Below, in pieces: positions 48,998 through 57,627 of a stretch of DNA of 64,000 nt; position 1 is the stretch's first letter; each line of letters opens with the position of its first letter. A program made the translations under genes and the position numbers. This DNA is from Sva-07 sp963715285 (GTDB lineage Bacteria > Actinomycetota > Acidimicrobiia > Acidimicrobiales > Ilumatobacteraceae): contig CAVQRU010000006.1 in NCBI GenBank assembly GCA_963715285.1, positions 53,257-117,256 on the forward strand, read 5' to 3'. The notes below the pieces were generated by a model. It was not told where the DNA came from. It made no database searches and was given only the letters and a program-made list of their open reading frames with translations.

Positions 48998-49597
48998 GCG
49001 GCGGTGGCCGGTGACGGCGACTGCCGGCGGTTCGTAGTCGAACGTGTCGACTCGAACGTCCACGAGTGCGGCCGCATCGAAATCGTCAGCGAGTTCGCGC
49101 GCCATGCCGTCGGCCGTGCCGTCGGAGGTGGGCGGCGGCATGTAGGCCAAGGTCAAGCGGGCTCCGGGCTGGAGGCGATCGGCGAGCGCGGCGATGGTCG
49201 CCGCTCGATCGGTCCAGAACATCGAGACGTTGACGCCGAAGATCAGGTCGAAGTCGCGTAGATCCTCGGGGAGCCGTTGGGCATCTCCGAGCCGGAACGT
49301 CAACCTGCCCGCTTCGATGCCTGCCTCGTTGCGTTGCTGCGCCGTACGGCTCATCAGTTCCGAGACTTCCAGACCGTAGAGGTGGCCGGTGGTGAGCCGA
49401 GGCCAGAGCGCTTCGATCGCGAGGCCTGGGCCGTGGCCGATCTCGAGGATCTGGGCGTCTGGTGTCGGATCGAGGAGTTCGGCGACCCACGCGTTGCGGG
49501 CAACGTTCGTGTCGCGGGTCGCCATGATGTGGCCGGCGACGCGGCCGAGAGGTCCGTGCGGGTTGCTGAACTGTTTGATGAGCTGGGTCTTGATCAC
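48995..49597 (-). CDS. Class I SAM-dependent methyltransferase, coupled to MarR regulator
   Basis: 200 residues. Motif I is ILEIGHGPGLAIEAL, then GLEVSELMSRTAQQRN, FRLGDAQRLPEDLRDFDLIFGVNVSMFW and a C-terminal YMPPPTSDG. The N-terminus IKTQLIKQFSNPHGPLGRVAGHIMA resembles small-molecule or ubiquinone/phospholipid-type methyltransferases. GTG 49597 overlaps the stop of the MarR gene (GTGA), so both are made from one autoregulated promoter. A role in modifying the MarR ligand, for example detoxifying a small molecule, is an inference. Confidence 0.88.
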   Translation of the reverse strand: MIKTQLIKQFSNPHGPLGRVAGHIMATRDTNVARNAWVAELLDPTPDAQILEIGHGPGLAIEALWPRLTTGHLYGLEVSELMSRTAQQRNEAGIEAGRLTFRLGDAQRLPEDLRDFDLIFGVNVSMFWTDRAATIAALADRLQPGARLTLAYMPPPTSDGTADGMARELADDFDAAALVDVRVDTFDYEPPAVAVTGHRR

Positions 49598-50049
49598 TGG
49601 GGTGCCTTTGTGGTCGTGGATGATGCGATCTGGTCGAGCAGGGCGCGGAACGTGCGCAGCGTGTCGATGCTCGTGGTGACGTCGGAGGCCGCCAGCACTG
49701 ACGTCGTCGGCCCGAGGGCGTCGTCTTCCCGGACGAGCACCGTTCGGATCAGCTCGTGGCCTGATGGCGTGAGAGCGATGCGGTGGGAGCGTCGGTGCGA
49801 GGGGTTGGGCTCGGTGGTGACGAGGTCGCGTTCTGACAGCGAATTCACGATCGTCTGGATGTGCTGACGGGAGACGCCACGGGCTCGAGCGATGTCGGGA
49901 ACCGTGGTCGCGCCGTGGTGTGTGAGGTGTTCGAGGACGGCCCGTCCCGACGTTTCGACGAGATCGCCGGTGAGTCGTTCGGAGACGTTGGTCAGCGAGT
50001 GGAACGCCAGACGGATTTCGTCGATGAGTTCGGCGACGGGCGGTTGCAT
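49594..50049 (-). CDS. MarR family transcriptional regulator
   Basis: 151 residues. The dimerisation helices flank a winged HTH: AVLEHLTHHGATTVPDIARARGVSRQHIQTIVNSLSERDL, with the wing LVTTEPNPSHRRSHRIALTPSG. MarR proteins usually repress themselves and a neighbouring gene until a small aromatic or toxic ligand binds. ATG 50049 lies at the edge of a perfect 17-bp palindrome that covers the promoter, clear evidence of autoregulation. The coupled methyltransferase is the other expected target. Confidence 0.93.
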   Translation of the reverse strand: MQPPVAELIDEIRLAFHSLTNVSERLTGDLVETSGRAVLEHLTHHGATTVPDIARARGVSRQHIQTIVNSLSERDLVTTEPNPSHRRSHRIALTPSGHELIRTVLVREDDALGPTTSVLAASDVTTSIDTLRTFRALLDQIASSTTTKAPQ

Positions 50050-50086
50050 GACAAGTAGATTGTCGGATCGACAATCTACTTGTCAA
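50049..50086 (-). promoter_or_regulatory. MarR operator and leaderless promoter
   Basis: TGACAAGTAGATTGTCG (50049-50065) and its exact complement (50069-50085) around GAT. On the minus strand a perfect -35 TTGACA (50081-50086) and -10 CAATCT (50057-50062) are 18 bp apart, and the -10 is 7 nt from the ATG. The palindrome covers the whole promoter. Confidence 0.85.
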
Positions 50087-50125
50087 TGAGGCGTTGGTCA
50101 CACGAGGTGTGCACCTCTGCAGGAG

Positions 50126-50590
50126 CTACAGGACTTCCCAGCGGTTGGGGCGGTCGGCGTGGACCACGATCGCGTCGTACTGCTTGAGGCAGAGCGTGGC
50201 GCGCAGCACGTACTGCTCGCCGCCGCTGGACAGCTCGGCGAGTGCGTATCCCTCGCTGGAGTCGCGCACGCCGGTACCGATGCAGTGCAGCGACGCGATC
50301 TGCAGGCCGGCGCTCTCGGCTTCGGCGGCCCAGAGGTTGACGAGTCCTTGGCGGAGCGATGGGTCGTCGAGCAGGTCGGAGCCCGCGAGCGTGAGCGTGA
50401 CGTTGCAGATGTGGACGGGTTCGACGTGCTCGGGTTCGACGACGTCGCCGCCGAGTTCTCCGTCGAGCATCACGACGATCGGGCCGTCGGGACTGGTGAC
50501 CCCACCGATGAACCCGTAGCGCACGAGCGGCAGTCCGTCTTCGCCGGTGGTGGCGTAGCGGATCCGGTCGCCGTGGCTGAACGTCGTCAC
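50126..50590 (-). CDS. Uncharacterised protein
   Basis: 154 residues starting at GTG (TTFSHGDRIRYATTGEDGLP). The first 60 residues contain short strands (VRYGFIGGVTSPDGPIVVMLDGEL) that could be a small barrel. The second half (VTLTLAGSDLLDDPSLRQGL, YALAELSSGGEQYVLRATLCL) is alpha/beta. No family recognised. The start overlaps the stop of the beta-lactamase-like gene (GTGA), so they form an operon. Confidence 0.75.
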   Translation of the reverse strand: MTTFSHGDRIRYATTGEDGLPLVRYGFIGGVTSPDGPIVVMLDGELGGDVVEPEHVEPVHICNVTLTLAGSDLLDDPSLRQGLVNLWAAEAESAGLQIASLHCIGTGVRDSSEGYALAELSSGGEQYVLRATLCLKQYDAIVVHADRPNRWEVL

Positions 50591-51426
50591 CCGATTGCCC
50601 CTGACGGCTGGCCGTACTCGGAGATCACGGCGTCGGACAATGCGGGCCAAGCGGTCAACGCCACCGGGGCCCACTCGTCGAAGTCGCGGTCGGCCAGGGC
50701 AACCACCGCGAGGTCGAGCTCGGGGTCGACCCAGAACATCGTGCCCGATCCGCCGAAGTGTCCGAACGTGCGCGGCGAGTTGGTCGTTCCGGTCCAGTGC
50801 GGCTCCTTGTGGCCACGAACCTCGAATCCCAGTCCCCAGGGGCACTGCGCATAGCGACCCACGCCGGGAACGATACCTGCGAGCGTCGGGTAGTGCGTGC
50901 GTTGGGCGTCGGCAGCCGTCGCGGCGTGGATCAGCGTGGGCCGCATCACTTCGCTGACGAATCGACACGTGTCGGCGAGATTCGATCGGACACCCGCTGC
51001 GGCCGATCCGCGCAGGGCGCTCGACGTCATCGCGAGCGGGGCGAAGACCGCCTCGTGCAGATAGTCGGCGAACGTGATGTCGGTCGCCGCTTCGACTGCT
51101 CTCGCGGCGAGGCTGAAGCCGCTGTTGGAGTAGGTGCGCGTCGTCTCGGGTCGAGCGATCGGTTCCTCGCCCTCGAACGGGTAACCGCCGGCGTGTGCGA
51201 GGAGGTGGCGCAACGTGCAGCCGGGCTGCCCCACCGGTTGGTCGAGCGAGACCACGCCTTCTTCGACCGCAACCAGGATCGCCCACGCACTCATCGGTTT
51301 GGAGATCGAGGCCAGTCGCTGGATCCGATCGGGATCGCCGATCGTGTCGACGACGATTCCGGCGTGGAGCACGGCGGCAGAGACGTGGGGAACGGGCCAG
51401 GCTGCGGTGAGCTCGAGCGCCGTCAC
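50587..51426 (-). CDS. Serine hydrolase, beta-lactamase/class C-like family
   Basis: 279-residue penicillin-binding-protein-fold hydrolase. The nucleophile motif SxxK is SISKPMSAWA, the Tyr motif YxN is YSNSGFSLA and the third motif is HFGGSGTMFWVDPELDLAVV. There is no signal peptide, so it acts in the cytoplasm, as many esterase-like members do; true beta-lactam resistance is not indicated. GTG 51426 was chosen because upstream in-frame residues overlap the DAHP synthase gene and are low-complexity. It lies 13 bp after that gene and may be co-transcribed. Confidence 0.88.
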   Translation of the reverse strand: MTALELTAAWPVPHVSAAVLHAGIVVDTIGDPDRIQRLASISKPMSAWAILVAVEEGVVSLDQPVGQPGCTLRHLLAHAGGYPFEGEEPIARPETTRTYSNSGFSLAARAVEAATDITFADYLHEAVFAPLAMTSSALRGSAAAGVRSNLADTCRFVSEVMRPTLIHAATAADAQRTHYPTLAGIVPGVGRYAQCPWGLGFEVRGHKEPHWTGTTNSPRTFGHFGGSGTMFWVDPELDLAVVALADRDFDEWAPVALTAWPALSDAVISEYGQPSGAIG

Positions 51427-51439
51427 CGTCGCCCGCCGA

Positions 51440-52798
51440 TCAGGTGAACTGGCGGAGGAGCTCGGCGACCCGGAACGACAGGTCGACGCTCTGGCGAGCA
51501 TTGAGCCGCGGGTCGCACACCGTTTCGTAGCGATGGTCGAGGTCGGAGTCGGAGAGGTCGTCGCCGCCGCCGAGGCACTCGGTCACGTTCTCGCCGGTGA
51601 GCTCGATGTGGATGCCGCCGGGCCAGGTGCCCTCGGCTCGGTGGGCGCGGACGAATCCGCCGATCTCCGCGACGACGTCGTCGAAGTGGCGTGTCTTGCG
51701 TCCGTTGGCGGTGGTGTAGGTGTTGCCGTGCATCGGGTCGCACGCCCAGACCACGGGATGGCCGGCGTCGGTGACCGCACGGAGCAGTGGTCGCAGCCCA
51801 CCCTCGATCTTGTCGGCACCCATACGTGTGATCAGCGTGAGGCGACCCGGGATGCGCGACGGGTTGAGGATCTCGCAGAGTTCGAGCACGAAGTCGGCGC
51901 TCGTGGTGGGACCGATCTTGCAGCCGATCGGGTTGCCGACCCCTCGGAGGAACTCGACGTGGGCGCCGTCGAGGTCACGAGTGCGCTCGCCGATCCACAG
52001 CATGTGCGCCGAACAGTCGAACCAGGCGCCGGTCAGCGAGTCCTGGCGGGTCAGCGCCTCCTCGTAGCCGAGGATCAGCGCCTCGTGTGACGTGAAGACG
52101 TCGACTTGCGACAGATTCGGGTTCGACTCGGTGTCGATGCCGCAGGCCTGCATGAACGCGAGCGCACGTTCGATCTCGGCGGCCACGCTCTCGTAGCGCT
52201 CACCCTCGGGGCTCGATGCCACGAACTCCTGCGTCCAGGCGTGCACCCTCGACAGGTCGGCGAAGCCACCCTTGGTGAAAGCACGCAGCAGGTTGAGCGT
52301 GGATGCGGACTGGTGGTAGGCCTGCACCAACCGGTCGGGGTTCGGCATGCGGGCGGCTTCGGAGGCGTTCGGGTCGTTGACGATGTGGCCGCGGAACGAG
52401 GGCAGCTCCAACTCGCCGACCGTCTCGGTGGGCGAGGAGCGAGGTTTCGCGAACTGGCCGGCGATCCGACCGACCTTCACGATCGGGACGCCGACCGAGT
52501 AGGTGAGCACGACCGCCATCTGGAGGATGACGCGCAGCTTCTCGCGGATGTTGTCGGCGGAGAACTCCTCGAAGCTCTCGGCGCAGTCGCCCGCTTGGAG
52601 GAGAAAGGCGCGGCCTGCGGCGACGCGGGCGAGTTCGGCCTGCAATGACCGGGCCTCTCCGGCGAACACCAGCGGCGGCATCGACGCGATGTGCTTGAGC
52701 GACTGCTCCAGCGCGCCGGCATCGGGCCAGTCGGGCTGCTGAGCGACGGGCAGCTCGTGCCAGGACGACGGCGACCAGGTGGCTCTGCTCTCGGGCAT
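51440..52798 (-). CDS. 3-deoxy-7-phosphoheptulonate synthase, class II
   Basis: First enzyme of the shikimate pathway, joining PEP and erythrose 4-phosphate. The 452-residue protein has the class II features FLLQAGDCAESF (metal Cys), VGRIAGQFAKPRS, PSFRGHIVND, TSHEALILGYEE, CSAHMLWIGERTR, VEFLRGVGNPIGCKIGPTT, VVWACDPMHGNT (metal His), GIHIELTGENVTECLGG and YETVCDPRLNARQ. ATG 52798 follows TAGCCT by 6 nt. A 12-bp inverted repeat just upstream of the promoter may be an operator. The chorismate mutase at 5612 acts later in the same pathway and may associate with this class of enzyme, as in mycobacteria. Confidence 0.96.
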   Translation of the reverse strand: MPESRATWSPSSWHELPVAQQPDWPDAGALEQSLKHIASMPPLVFAGEARSLQAELARVAAGRAFLLQAGDCAESFEEFSADNIREKLRVILQMAVVLTYSVGVPIVKVGRIAGQFAKPRSSPTETVGELELPSFRGHIVNDPNASEAARMPNPDRLVQAYHQSASTLNLLRAFTKGGFADLSRVHAWTQEFVASSPEGERYESVAAEIERALAFMQACGIDTESNPNLSQVDVFTSHEALILGYEEALTRQDSLTGAWFDCSAHMLWIGERTRDLDGAHVEFLRGVGNPIGCKIGPTTSADFVLELCEILNPSRIPGRLTLITRMGADKIEGGLRPLLRAVTDAGHPVVWACDPMHGNTYTTANGRKTRHFDDVVAEIGGFVRAHRAEGTWPGGIHIELTGENVTECLGGGDDLSDSDLDHRYETVCDPRLNARQSVDLSFRVAELLRQFT

Positions 52799-52804
52799 CA
52801 GCTC

Positions 52805-52810
52805 AGGCTA
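52805..52810 (-). promoter_or_regulatory. -10 element of leaderless DAHP synthase gene
   Basis: TAGCCT on the minus strand, 6 nt before ATG 52798. Confidence 0.5.
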
Positions 52811-52828
52811 CCGGGCTCGAAAACGACC

Positions 52829-52856
52829 GGAGCGGTCGGATTGCTCCGACCGCTCC
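52829..52856. promoter_or_regulatory. 12-bp inverted repeat at the DAHP synthase promoter
   Basis: GGAGCGGTCGGA (52829-52840), TTGC, then its exact complement (52845-52856). It reaches the expected -35 position, so an operator is more likely than an attenuator. Confidence 0.5.
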
Positions 52857-52877
52857 AGCTCGGTTGTGTCGATCATG

Positions 52878-52905
52878 AACATCAGGGGGTCTGCCCCCGG
52901 ATGTT
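52878..52905. terminator. Terminator-like hairpin after the sigma factor gene
   Basis: AACATC-A-GGGGG (52878-52889), loop TCTG, CCCCC-G-GATGTT (52894-52905), with one A-G mismatch. It starts 6 bp past the sigma factor stop. The GGGGGTC core resembles the two longer palindromes at 30119 and 33229. Confidence 0.6.
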
Positions 52906-52910
52906 GCGCC

Positions 52911-53738
52911 TCAGACGGCGAGGATGCGCTCGGCGTCGTCGCGGAGGCCGGCGACCGCACGGCTCACGAGGCGGCGGGCGGCTTCGGCGGTGACACCGAG
53001 CTGCTCACCGACTTCGCGGAAGCTCTTGCGCTCGCCGTCGACGAGCCCGAAGCGGGACTCGACGGCGAAACGGGCCCGGGCGTCGAGCGTGCCGAGGAGT
53101 TCGTCGAGCAGCTCGCTGTCGACCAGCGTCATCACGTGATCTTCAGGTGTGCCGTCGCCGTTGGCCATCAGGTCGCCGAGGGTGGCGTCGCCGTCGTCGC
53201 CGACCGTCTTGTCGAGGCTGACCGGCGTGGTGAGGCGGTGCAGCTCGGCGTTGGTCTGGTCGAGGGTCTCGCCGTCGCCGGACGCCTGACGCAGCGCGGC
53301 GCGGAGGCTGGCGGAGCGGTCGCCGGGGATGCGGATGAGGCTGGCCTTCTGGTCGAGTGCACGACCGATGGCCTGGCGGATCCAGAACGTGGCGTAGGTC
53401 GAGAACTTGAAGCCACGGCGCCAGTCGAACTTGTCGACGGCGTGCTCGAGGCCGAGGTTGCCCTCCTGGATCAGGTCGAGCAGATCCATGCCCTGGGGGA
53501 GGGGGTAGCGGCGGGCGATCGAGACCACCAGACGCAGGTTGGAGCGGATGAAGCGGTCCTTCGCGTCGGCTGCGGCGGCGACCTTGGCCTTGAGGGCGGC
53601 GCTGCGCTTGCCGTTGTCGAGCTGCTCCTGGGCCTCGCGGCCGGCTTCGATGACGCGGGAGAGTTCGCGCTCGTCTTCGGCGGTCAACAGCGGGACCTTG
53701 CCGATGTCGTTCAGGTACAAACCAATGGAGTCGTTCAT
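52911..53738 (-). CDS. RNA polymerase sigma-70 family factor (group 2-like)
   Basis: 275 residues. Region 1.2 (DSIGLYLNDIGKVPLLTAEDERELSRVIE), 2.1-2.4 (FIRSNLRLVVSIARRYPLPQGMDLLDLIQEGNLGLEHAVDKFD as parts; FSTYATFWIRQAIGRAL), region 3 and region 4 with HTH (EVGEQLGVTAEAARRLVSRAVAGL). All regions needed for promoter recognition are present but region 1.1 is missing, so this is not the housekeeping RpoD but an alternative, stationary-phase or stress-type factor. An AGGAAA ribosome binding site precedes ATG 53738. The 296-bp upstream gap shared with divergent nadD contains no gene. Confidence 0.92.
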   Translation of the reverse strand: MNDSIGLYLNDIGKVPLLTAEDERELSRVIEAGREAQEQLDNGKRSAALKAKVAAAADAKDRFIRSNLRLVVSIARRYPLPQGMDLLDLIQEGNLGLEHAVDKFDWRRGFKFSTYATFWIRQAIGRALDQKASLIRIPGDRSASLRAALRQASGDGETLDQTNAELHRLTTPVSLDKTVGDDGDATLGDLMANGDGTPEDHVMTLVDSELLDELLGTLDARARFAVESRFGLVDGERKSFREVGEQLGVTAEAARRLVSRAVAGLRDDAERILAV

Positions 53739-54034
53739 GATGTTTCCTACAACCGTTCGTGTTCGTGATGATTCCGGGCCAAGGCTGTGTCATCGGACAC
53801 ACTGCATCGGCCATTCGGATCGAAGGAACGTCGATCGTGCACGTGATTCGTGCTGGATCGACGATGTGATCGAAGAGCGGCAGACGCCGACTACGAGGGG
53901 ATTCCCGGGAGGAACCGTCGTAAACCGTGTACTCGGGGGTATATGGGGGAGCGATTCACAGTAACAGACCTGTCAACCCCCGGCATGGTCGGTTGAGCGG
54001 GAAATCGTGGCTGCGCCAATAAAGTGGGGAGATC

Positions 54035-54640
54035 GTGCCCGGATCCGCCCAACAGCTGCGCCGCATCGGGCTCTTCGGGGGAACGTTCGATCCGCCCCAT
54101 GTGGGCCATCTGGTGACAGCGGTCAACGTGCGTCACGCCCTCGACCTCGATCTCGTGGTGCTGATGGTGGCCAATGTGCCATGGCAGAAGGAGGGCACGC
54201 GCCAGATCACGCCGGCGCTGGATCGCCTGGCGATGGTCGACGCCGCAGTTCGCGACGTCCCGGGCCTGCTCGCCGGCCGACAGGAGATCGATCTCGGCGG
54301 GCCGAGCTACACCGCGGACACGTTGGACGTGCTGGCGTCGGAGCATCCCGGCGCCGAGCTCTACACGATCATCGGCGACGACGCGGCTGCCGGGCTGCAG
54401 ACGTGGACGCGTTGGGATGAGGTGCTCGAGCGATCGCATCTGGTGGTCGTCGACCGTCCCGGCGAGCCGGTGAAGCTCGCCGACGATGTCGACTGGATTC
54501 GCGTCGAGGTGCCGCGCCTCGAGGTGTCGAGTACCGACCTGCGAGCCCGCTTCACCGACGGCCGCCCGCTCGACTATCTGATCACCCAACCGGTGCTCGA
54601 CGTGATCCGCGCCCGCGGACTCTACGGAGCCTCCGAATGA
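54035..54640 (+). CDS. nadD: Nicotinate-nucleotide adenylyltransferase
   Basis: Forms nicotinic acid adenine dinucleotide in NAD synthesis. The 201-residue protein has the nucleotidyltransferase loop IGLFGGTFDPPHVGHLV, DRLAMVDAAV, YTIIGDDAAAGLQTW and the C-terminal SSTDLRARF. GTG 54035 follows TAAAGT by 9 nt, another probable short-leader start. It overlaps the LytR-like gene by ATGA; nadD, a LytR-like gene and rsfS together form a conserved actinobacterial set. Confidence 0.96.
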   Translation: MPGSAQQLRRIGLFGGTFDPPHVGHLVTAVNVRHALDLDLVVLMVANVPWQKEGTRQITPALDRLAMVDAAVRDVPGLLAGRQEIDLGGPSYTADTLDVLASEHPGAELYTIIGDDAAAGLQTWTRWDEVLERSHLVVVDRPGEPVKLADDVDWIRVEVPRLEVSSTDLRARFTDGRPLDYLITQPVLDVIRARGLYGASE

Positions 54641-56106
54641 CGGCCATCGCCCAACGGCGGACACGTCGCACGATCGCAGCGGTGACCGCAGCGGTCGGTC
54701 TGGTGATCGCTGCCGCAGTGATGTTCACGGTTGGTGTCGTGACCTTGGCGAACTCGCGCGAGGGTGAGGCGGTCGGCGTCGACGATCGGCCGCGGGTGGT
54801 GCTCCCCTCGACCCCGAATGCGCTGTTGGCGGTGACCGACGACGACGGTCAACTCGCATCGGTGGTGGTGATGACGCTGCTCCCCGAGGGCCAGGGCGGC
54901 AGCATCGTGACGATCCCGGTGAACGCCGACGCAACGGCTGGGTTCGGGTTGCAGCGCCGTCCATTGAACGAGTTCTTCGACCCGAGTGCGCCGGACGAAT
55001 TCGTCGTCGCCGTCGAGGACATGCTGTCGATCGGCATCGACCTGTCCGCGGTCGTCGACCCTGCCGGGCTGGAAACGATCCTTCAACAGTTCGAGTCGGT
55101 CCAGGTGGTGCTCCCTGACGCGGTGGTGGACTCCGACGCCATCGATGCCATCGACGGCACCGATCCGACGTCGACGGTGCCTGACGACTCACTCCCCGGC
55201 GAGTCGGTGCCCGACGACACGCTTCCCGGCGAGGTTCCAGAAGACTCGGTGGCCGATGGCGCCGGGCCGTCGGAGGAGCCGGCGGTCGAGGAGGCGGTGG
55301 TCGAGGAGGCGGAAAGCGCCGACGGGATCGTGTTCACCGCCGGCCCGCAGATTCTCGGCCCGGCGGAGCTGGTCGACGTGCTGACTGCGATCGACGAGAC
55401 CGTTCCGGCGTACGAGCAGCATCCGCTCGACGTCGAGATCTGGTCGGCGATCGCTGGTCTCGCCCCCCTGCAGATCCCACCGGAACCGATGTCCACCGAT
55501 GGTGCGGGTCGTCCCGTGCCCCCGGCATCGGTCGAGGAACTCGCTTCGTCGCTGTTTGCCGGTGACGTCGGGGTCCGCGACCTGGCCGCGACATCGCCGA
55601 GTGCGGGCACGAACCCGACCGACACCGACGTGGTCGTGCTCGATCGCAGCGATGTCGTGCTCGTGTTCGCCCAGATCTCCCCGTCGTTGGTGTCCACGCC
55701 CAACACTGGCTTGAAGATGAGGCTCGAGAGCCAGTTCGACGATGGCCAGCTCGCCACGACCGACGGACAGTTCGAGAGCAATTCCGATCTCGCCGGCGAG
55801 TTGATCGGGAGGCTCCTCTTCCTGCAGGCCAACATCGTGTCGGTCGACACGACTGCGTCGGGCGCTCCGGACCTGACGATCGTGGAGGTTGCCGACCCCC
55901 GCCTGCTCGAGGAGTCGATCAGGGCCAGTGAAATCCTGTTCGGACCATCGGAGGTCCGGTTGGCCACGACGGTGCTGGAGGGTGTGGACATCGTCGTCAC
56001 GCTCGGGACGCCGTATCTCGAACGGGAGGCAGACAGCGACGATGGCGCTGCCGGTCTCGTGCCCGATGACACCGTTCCGGCCGGTACGGTCGACGCCGAT
56101 GGATGA
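54637..56106 (+). CDS. LytR/CpsA/Psr-like membrane protein
   Basis: 489 residues: one N-terminal helix (TIAAVTAAVGLVIAAAVMFTVG), then an extracytoplasmic domain. LLAVTDDDGQLASVVVMTLLPEG and ADATAGFGLQRRPLNEFF resemble the LCP fold, and IGIDLSAVVD matches its helix. A long acidic, Pro/Thr-rich linker follows (DSLPGESVPDDTLPGEVPED). The C-terminal LytR_C-like domain is ANIVSVDTTASGAPDLTIVEV to VEGVDIVVTLG-type strands. LCP enzymes attach wall polymers to peptidoglycan, but the catalytic Arg/Asp pattern is not clear here, so activity is uncertain. It overlaps rsfS. Confidence 0.85.
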   Translation: MTAIAQRRTRRTIAAVTAAVGLVIAAAVMFTVGVVTLANSREGEAVGVDDRPRVVLPSTPNALLAVTDDDGQLASVVVMTLLPEGQGGSIVTIPVNADATAGFGLQRRPLNEFFDPSAPDEFVVAVEDMLSIGIDLSAVVDPAGLETILQQFESVQVVLPDAVVDSDAIDAIDGTDPTSTVPDDSLPGESVPDDTLPGEVPEDSVADGAGPSEEPAVEEAVVEEAESADGIVFTAGPQILGPAELVDVLTAIDETVPAYEQHPLDVEIWSAIAGLAPLQIPPEPMSTDGAGRPVPPASVEELASSLFAGDVGVRDLAATSPSAGTNPTDTDVVVLDRSDVVLVFAQISPSLVSTPNTGLKMRLESQFDDGQLATTDGQFESNSDLAGELIGRLLFLQANIVSVDTTASGAPDLTIVEVADPRLLEESIRASEILFGPSEVRLATTVLEGVDIVVTLGTPYLEREADSDDGAAGLVPDDTVPAGTVDADG

Positions 56107-56498
56107 ACTGTATGAGTGACGACCGAGGCCACACGCCGGACGGCGGGCTCGATCTCGCCGTTCTGGCCGCCCGGACCGCCTCCGACATGAAGGCGACCGA
56201 TGTCGTCGTTCTCGACGTGGGTGCAGTCCTGTCGATTGCCGGCTACTTCGTGATCGCGGCGGCGTCCAACCCGCGGCAGGTTCGTGCGGTGGTCGACGAG
56301 GTCGAATCACGGGTCAAGTCGGAACTCGGTCGTCCCCCGGTGCGCACCGAAGGCGTGCGAGAGCAGCAGTGGACGCTGATCGACTACGGCGATGTCGTCG
56401 TGCACGTGTTCCTCGAGTCGGTGCGCGAGTTCTACGAGATCGAGCGGCTCTACATGGACGCCCCCCGGATCGAGTGGGACGAGTGCGACGCCGACTGA
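56103..56498 (+). CDS. rsfS: Ribosomal silencing factor
   Basis: 131 residues. RsfS binds L14 of the 50S subunit and blocks subunit joining when nutrients are scarce. The conserved core is visible: KATDVVVLDVGAVLSIAGYFVIAAASNPRQVRAV, EGVREQQWTLIDYGDVVVHVF and FYEIERLYMDAPRIEW. ATG 56103 overlaps the LytR-like stop (ATGA); ATG 56112 is an alternative. It is the last gene of the nadD block, with tRNA-Ala downstream. Confidence 0.96.
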   Translation: MNCMSDDRGHTPDGGLDLAVLAARTASDMKATDVVVLDVGAVLSIAGYFVIAAASNPRQVRAVVDEVESRVKSELGRPPVRTEGVREQQWTLIDYGDVVVHVFLESVREFYEIERLYMDAPRIEWDECDAD

Positions 56499-56513
56499 TG
56501 TGCGGTCGTGACG

Positions 56514-56542
56514 TTGGAGCCGTCGACCGAAGGGGCTAGATT
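56514..56542 (+). promoter_or_regulatory. Probable promoter of tRNA-Ala
   Basis: TTGGAG (56514-56519) and TAGATT (56537-56542) with a 17-bp spacer, about 70 bp before the tRNA. Confidence 0.6.
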
Positions 56543-56613
56543 CGCACGGCGATCGATTCGCCGGTGATCCGGATGTCTCCCGGCTCCGGCAGTCCGAGAT
56601 CAACGCAAATCTC

Positions 56614-56686
56614 GGGGCTATAGCTCAGTTGGTAGAGCGCTTCCATGGCATGGAAGAGGTCAGGAGTTCGATTCTCCTTAGCTCCA
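56614..56686 (+). tRNA. tRNA-Ala, anticodon GGC
   Basis: A full cloverleaf can be drawn. The acceptor GGGGCTA pairs with TAGCTCC (one G-T), the D arm is GCTC/GAGC, the anticodon stem is CTTCC/GGAAG with loop ATGGCAT, and the T arm is AGGAG/CTCCT. The anticodon GGC reads the frequent GCC codon. CCA is not encoded (discriminator A then CGG). It is followed at once by an intrinsic terminator and then by accessory DNA, typical of an integration hotspot. Confidence 0.96.
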
Positions 56687-56689
56687 CGG

Positions 56690-56718
56690 AAAACCCCAGG
56701 TCACAGGCCTGGGGTTTT
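56690..56718 (+). terminator. Intrinsic terminator of tRNA-Ala
   Basis: AAAACCCCAGG (56690-56700) pairs perfectly with CCTGGGGTTTT (56708-56718) around a 7-nt loop, ending in a T-run. Confidence 0.85.
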
Positions 56719-57627
56719 GGCGTTTTACGGGACAGTAGTGGGCTGGGAGTAACGCTGGGAGCAACGCTGACGGCGAGAGCCCGGGACTGTTCTTTGACCC
56801 GATATGGCTTCGAGGCCGCATGTCTCAGCGGCGCATTCGATCATGTCGACGACCCCCCATCCTTAAGTGGCGTCACCCGCACCGCCCCAGGCAGGGCTCA
56901 GTCACCGATGGCCATTGTCCCTGTCGAGTAGGCCCAGAAGGTTCTGGAGTCGATCGATCTGGCCGAGACCTCAAGCCCCAGGTGTGCACGCTCGATCGCC
57001 TCACCGGGCACCGCTGAACGCAACTTTCGGTCGACTCGACGCTTGGACCTCGCGGCGCGTCGTGATTGCCGGAACCCTCGCAAACGCCAAAGCTGCATGA
57101 CTTCGCCGGCGATTCGGTGCGACCGGCGGTGGAGGTGGCTGGTGTTTGCGAGGGGCCCCCAGGGTCGCCCTTGGATCGCCACTCAAGGGAGTCGATTTTG
57201 CCGAGATCGTTGCGGCTCCGGCAACCGGGTTGATGTCACGAATGGCGGGCCGTCATTGAGAATCGATTCGTACCACGCAATTGAGACTTCCCAGGTCATG
57301 CCCCGCGAACTCCGCCTTCAGTTGGCGGCCGTCCGATTGTGGTCCCCCTATCGGACACGTTGCGACCAGTGATTATGCGGTGCTCGATATGGGCCGAAGC
57401 GCGGCGCTAGTTCCTGTTGCCCGATCGCGTTGCGGTGCGGCCATCTCGGGTGCCCTCAACGGTTTCGCAGTGGTCTGGGTCCTTTTTCTCTACTGCCCTC
57501 AGCCCTGCCACGCGATGCTGAACACATCGGTAACGGGAGGTGCTGGCTGGCGCCCCTTGGGGTGGTGGCCAGGATCGACCAGTGGCGCTGGGCGCTCACC
57601 GTCCAGCCGGGGAATGGGGGTAGCACG
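56719..57627. other. 909-bp gene-poor stretch downstream of tRNA-Ala
   Basis: No convincing coding sequence. Short frames exist on both strands but none has family features. An imperfect 12-bp tandem repeat (TGGGAGTAACGC then TGGGAGCAACGC) spans 56744-56767. Base composition looks less GC-rich than upstream. It may be the decayed end of an integrated element; no integrase remnant or copy of the tRNA 3' end was recognised. Confidence 0.5.

Noticed and set aside
53750..53775. LexA box before the sigma factor gene
   Set aside because: Direct repeats of GAAC are present but not the inverted GAAC-N4-GTTC arrangement.
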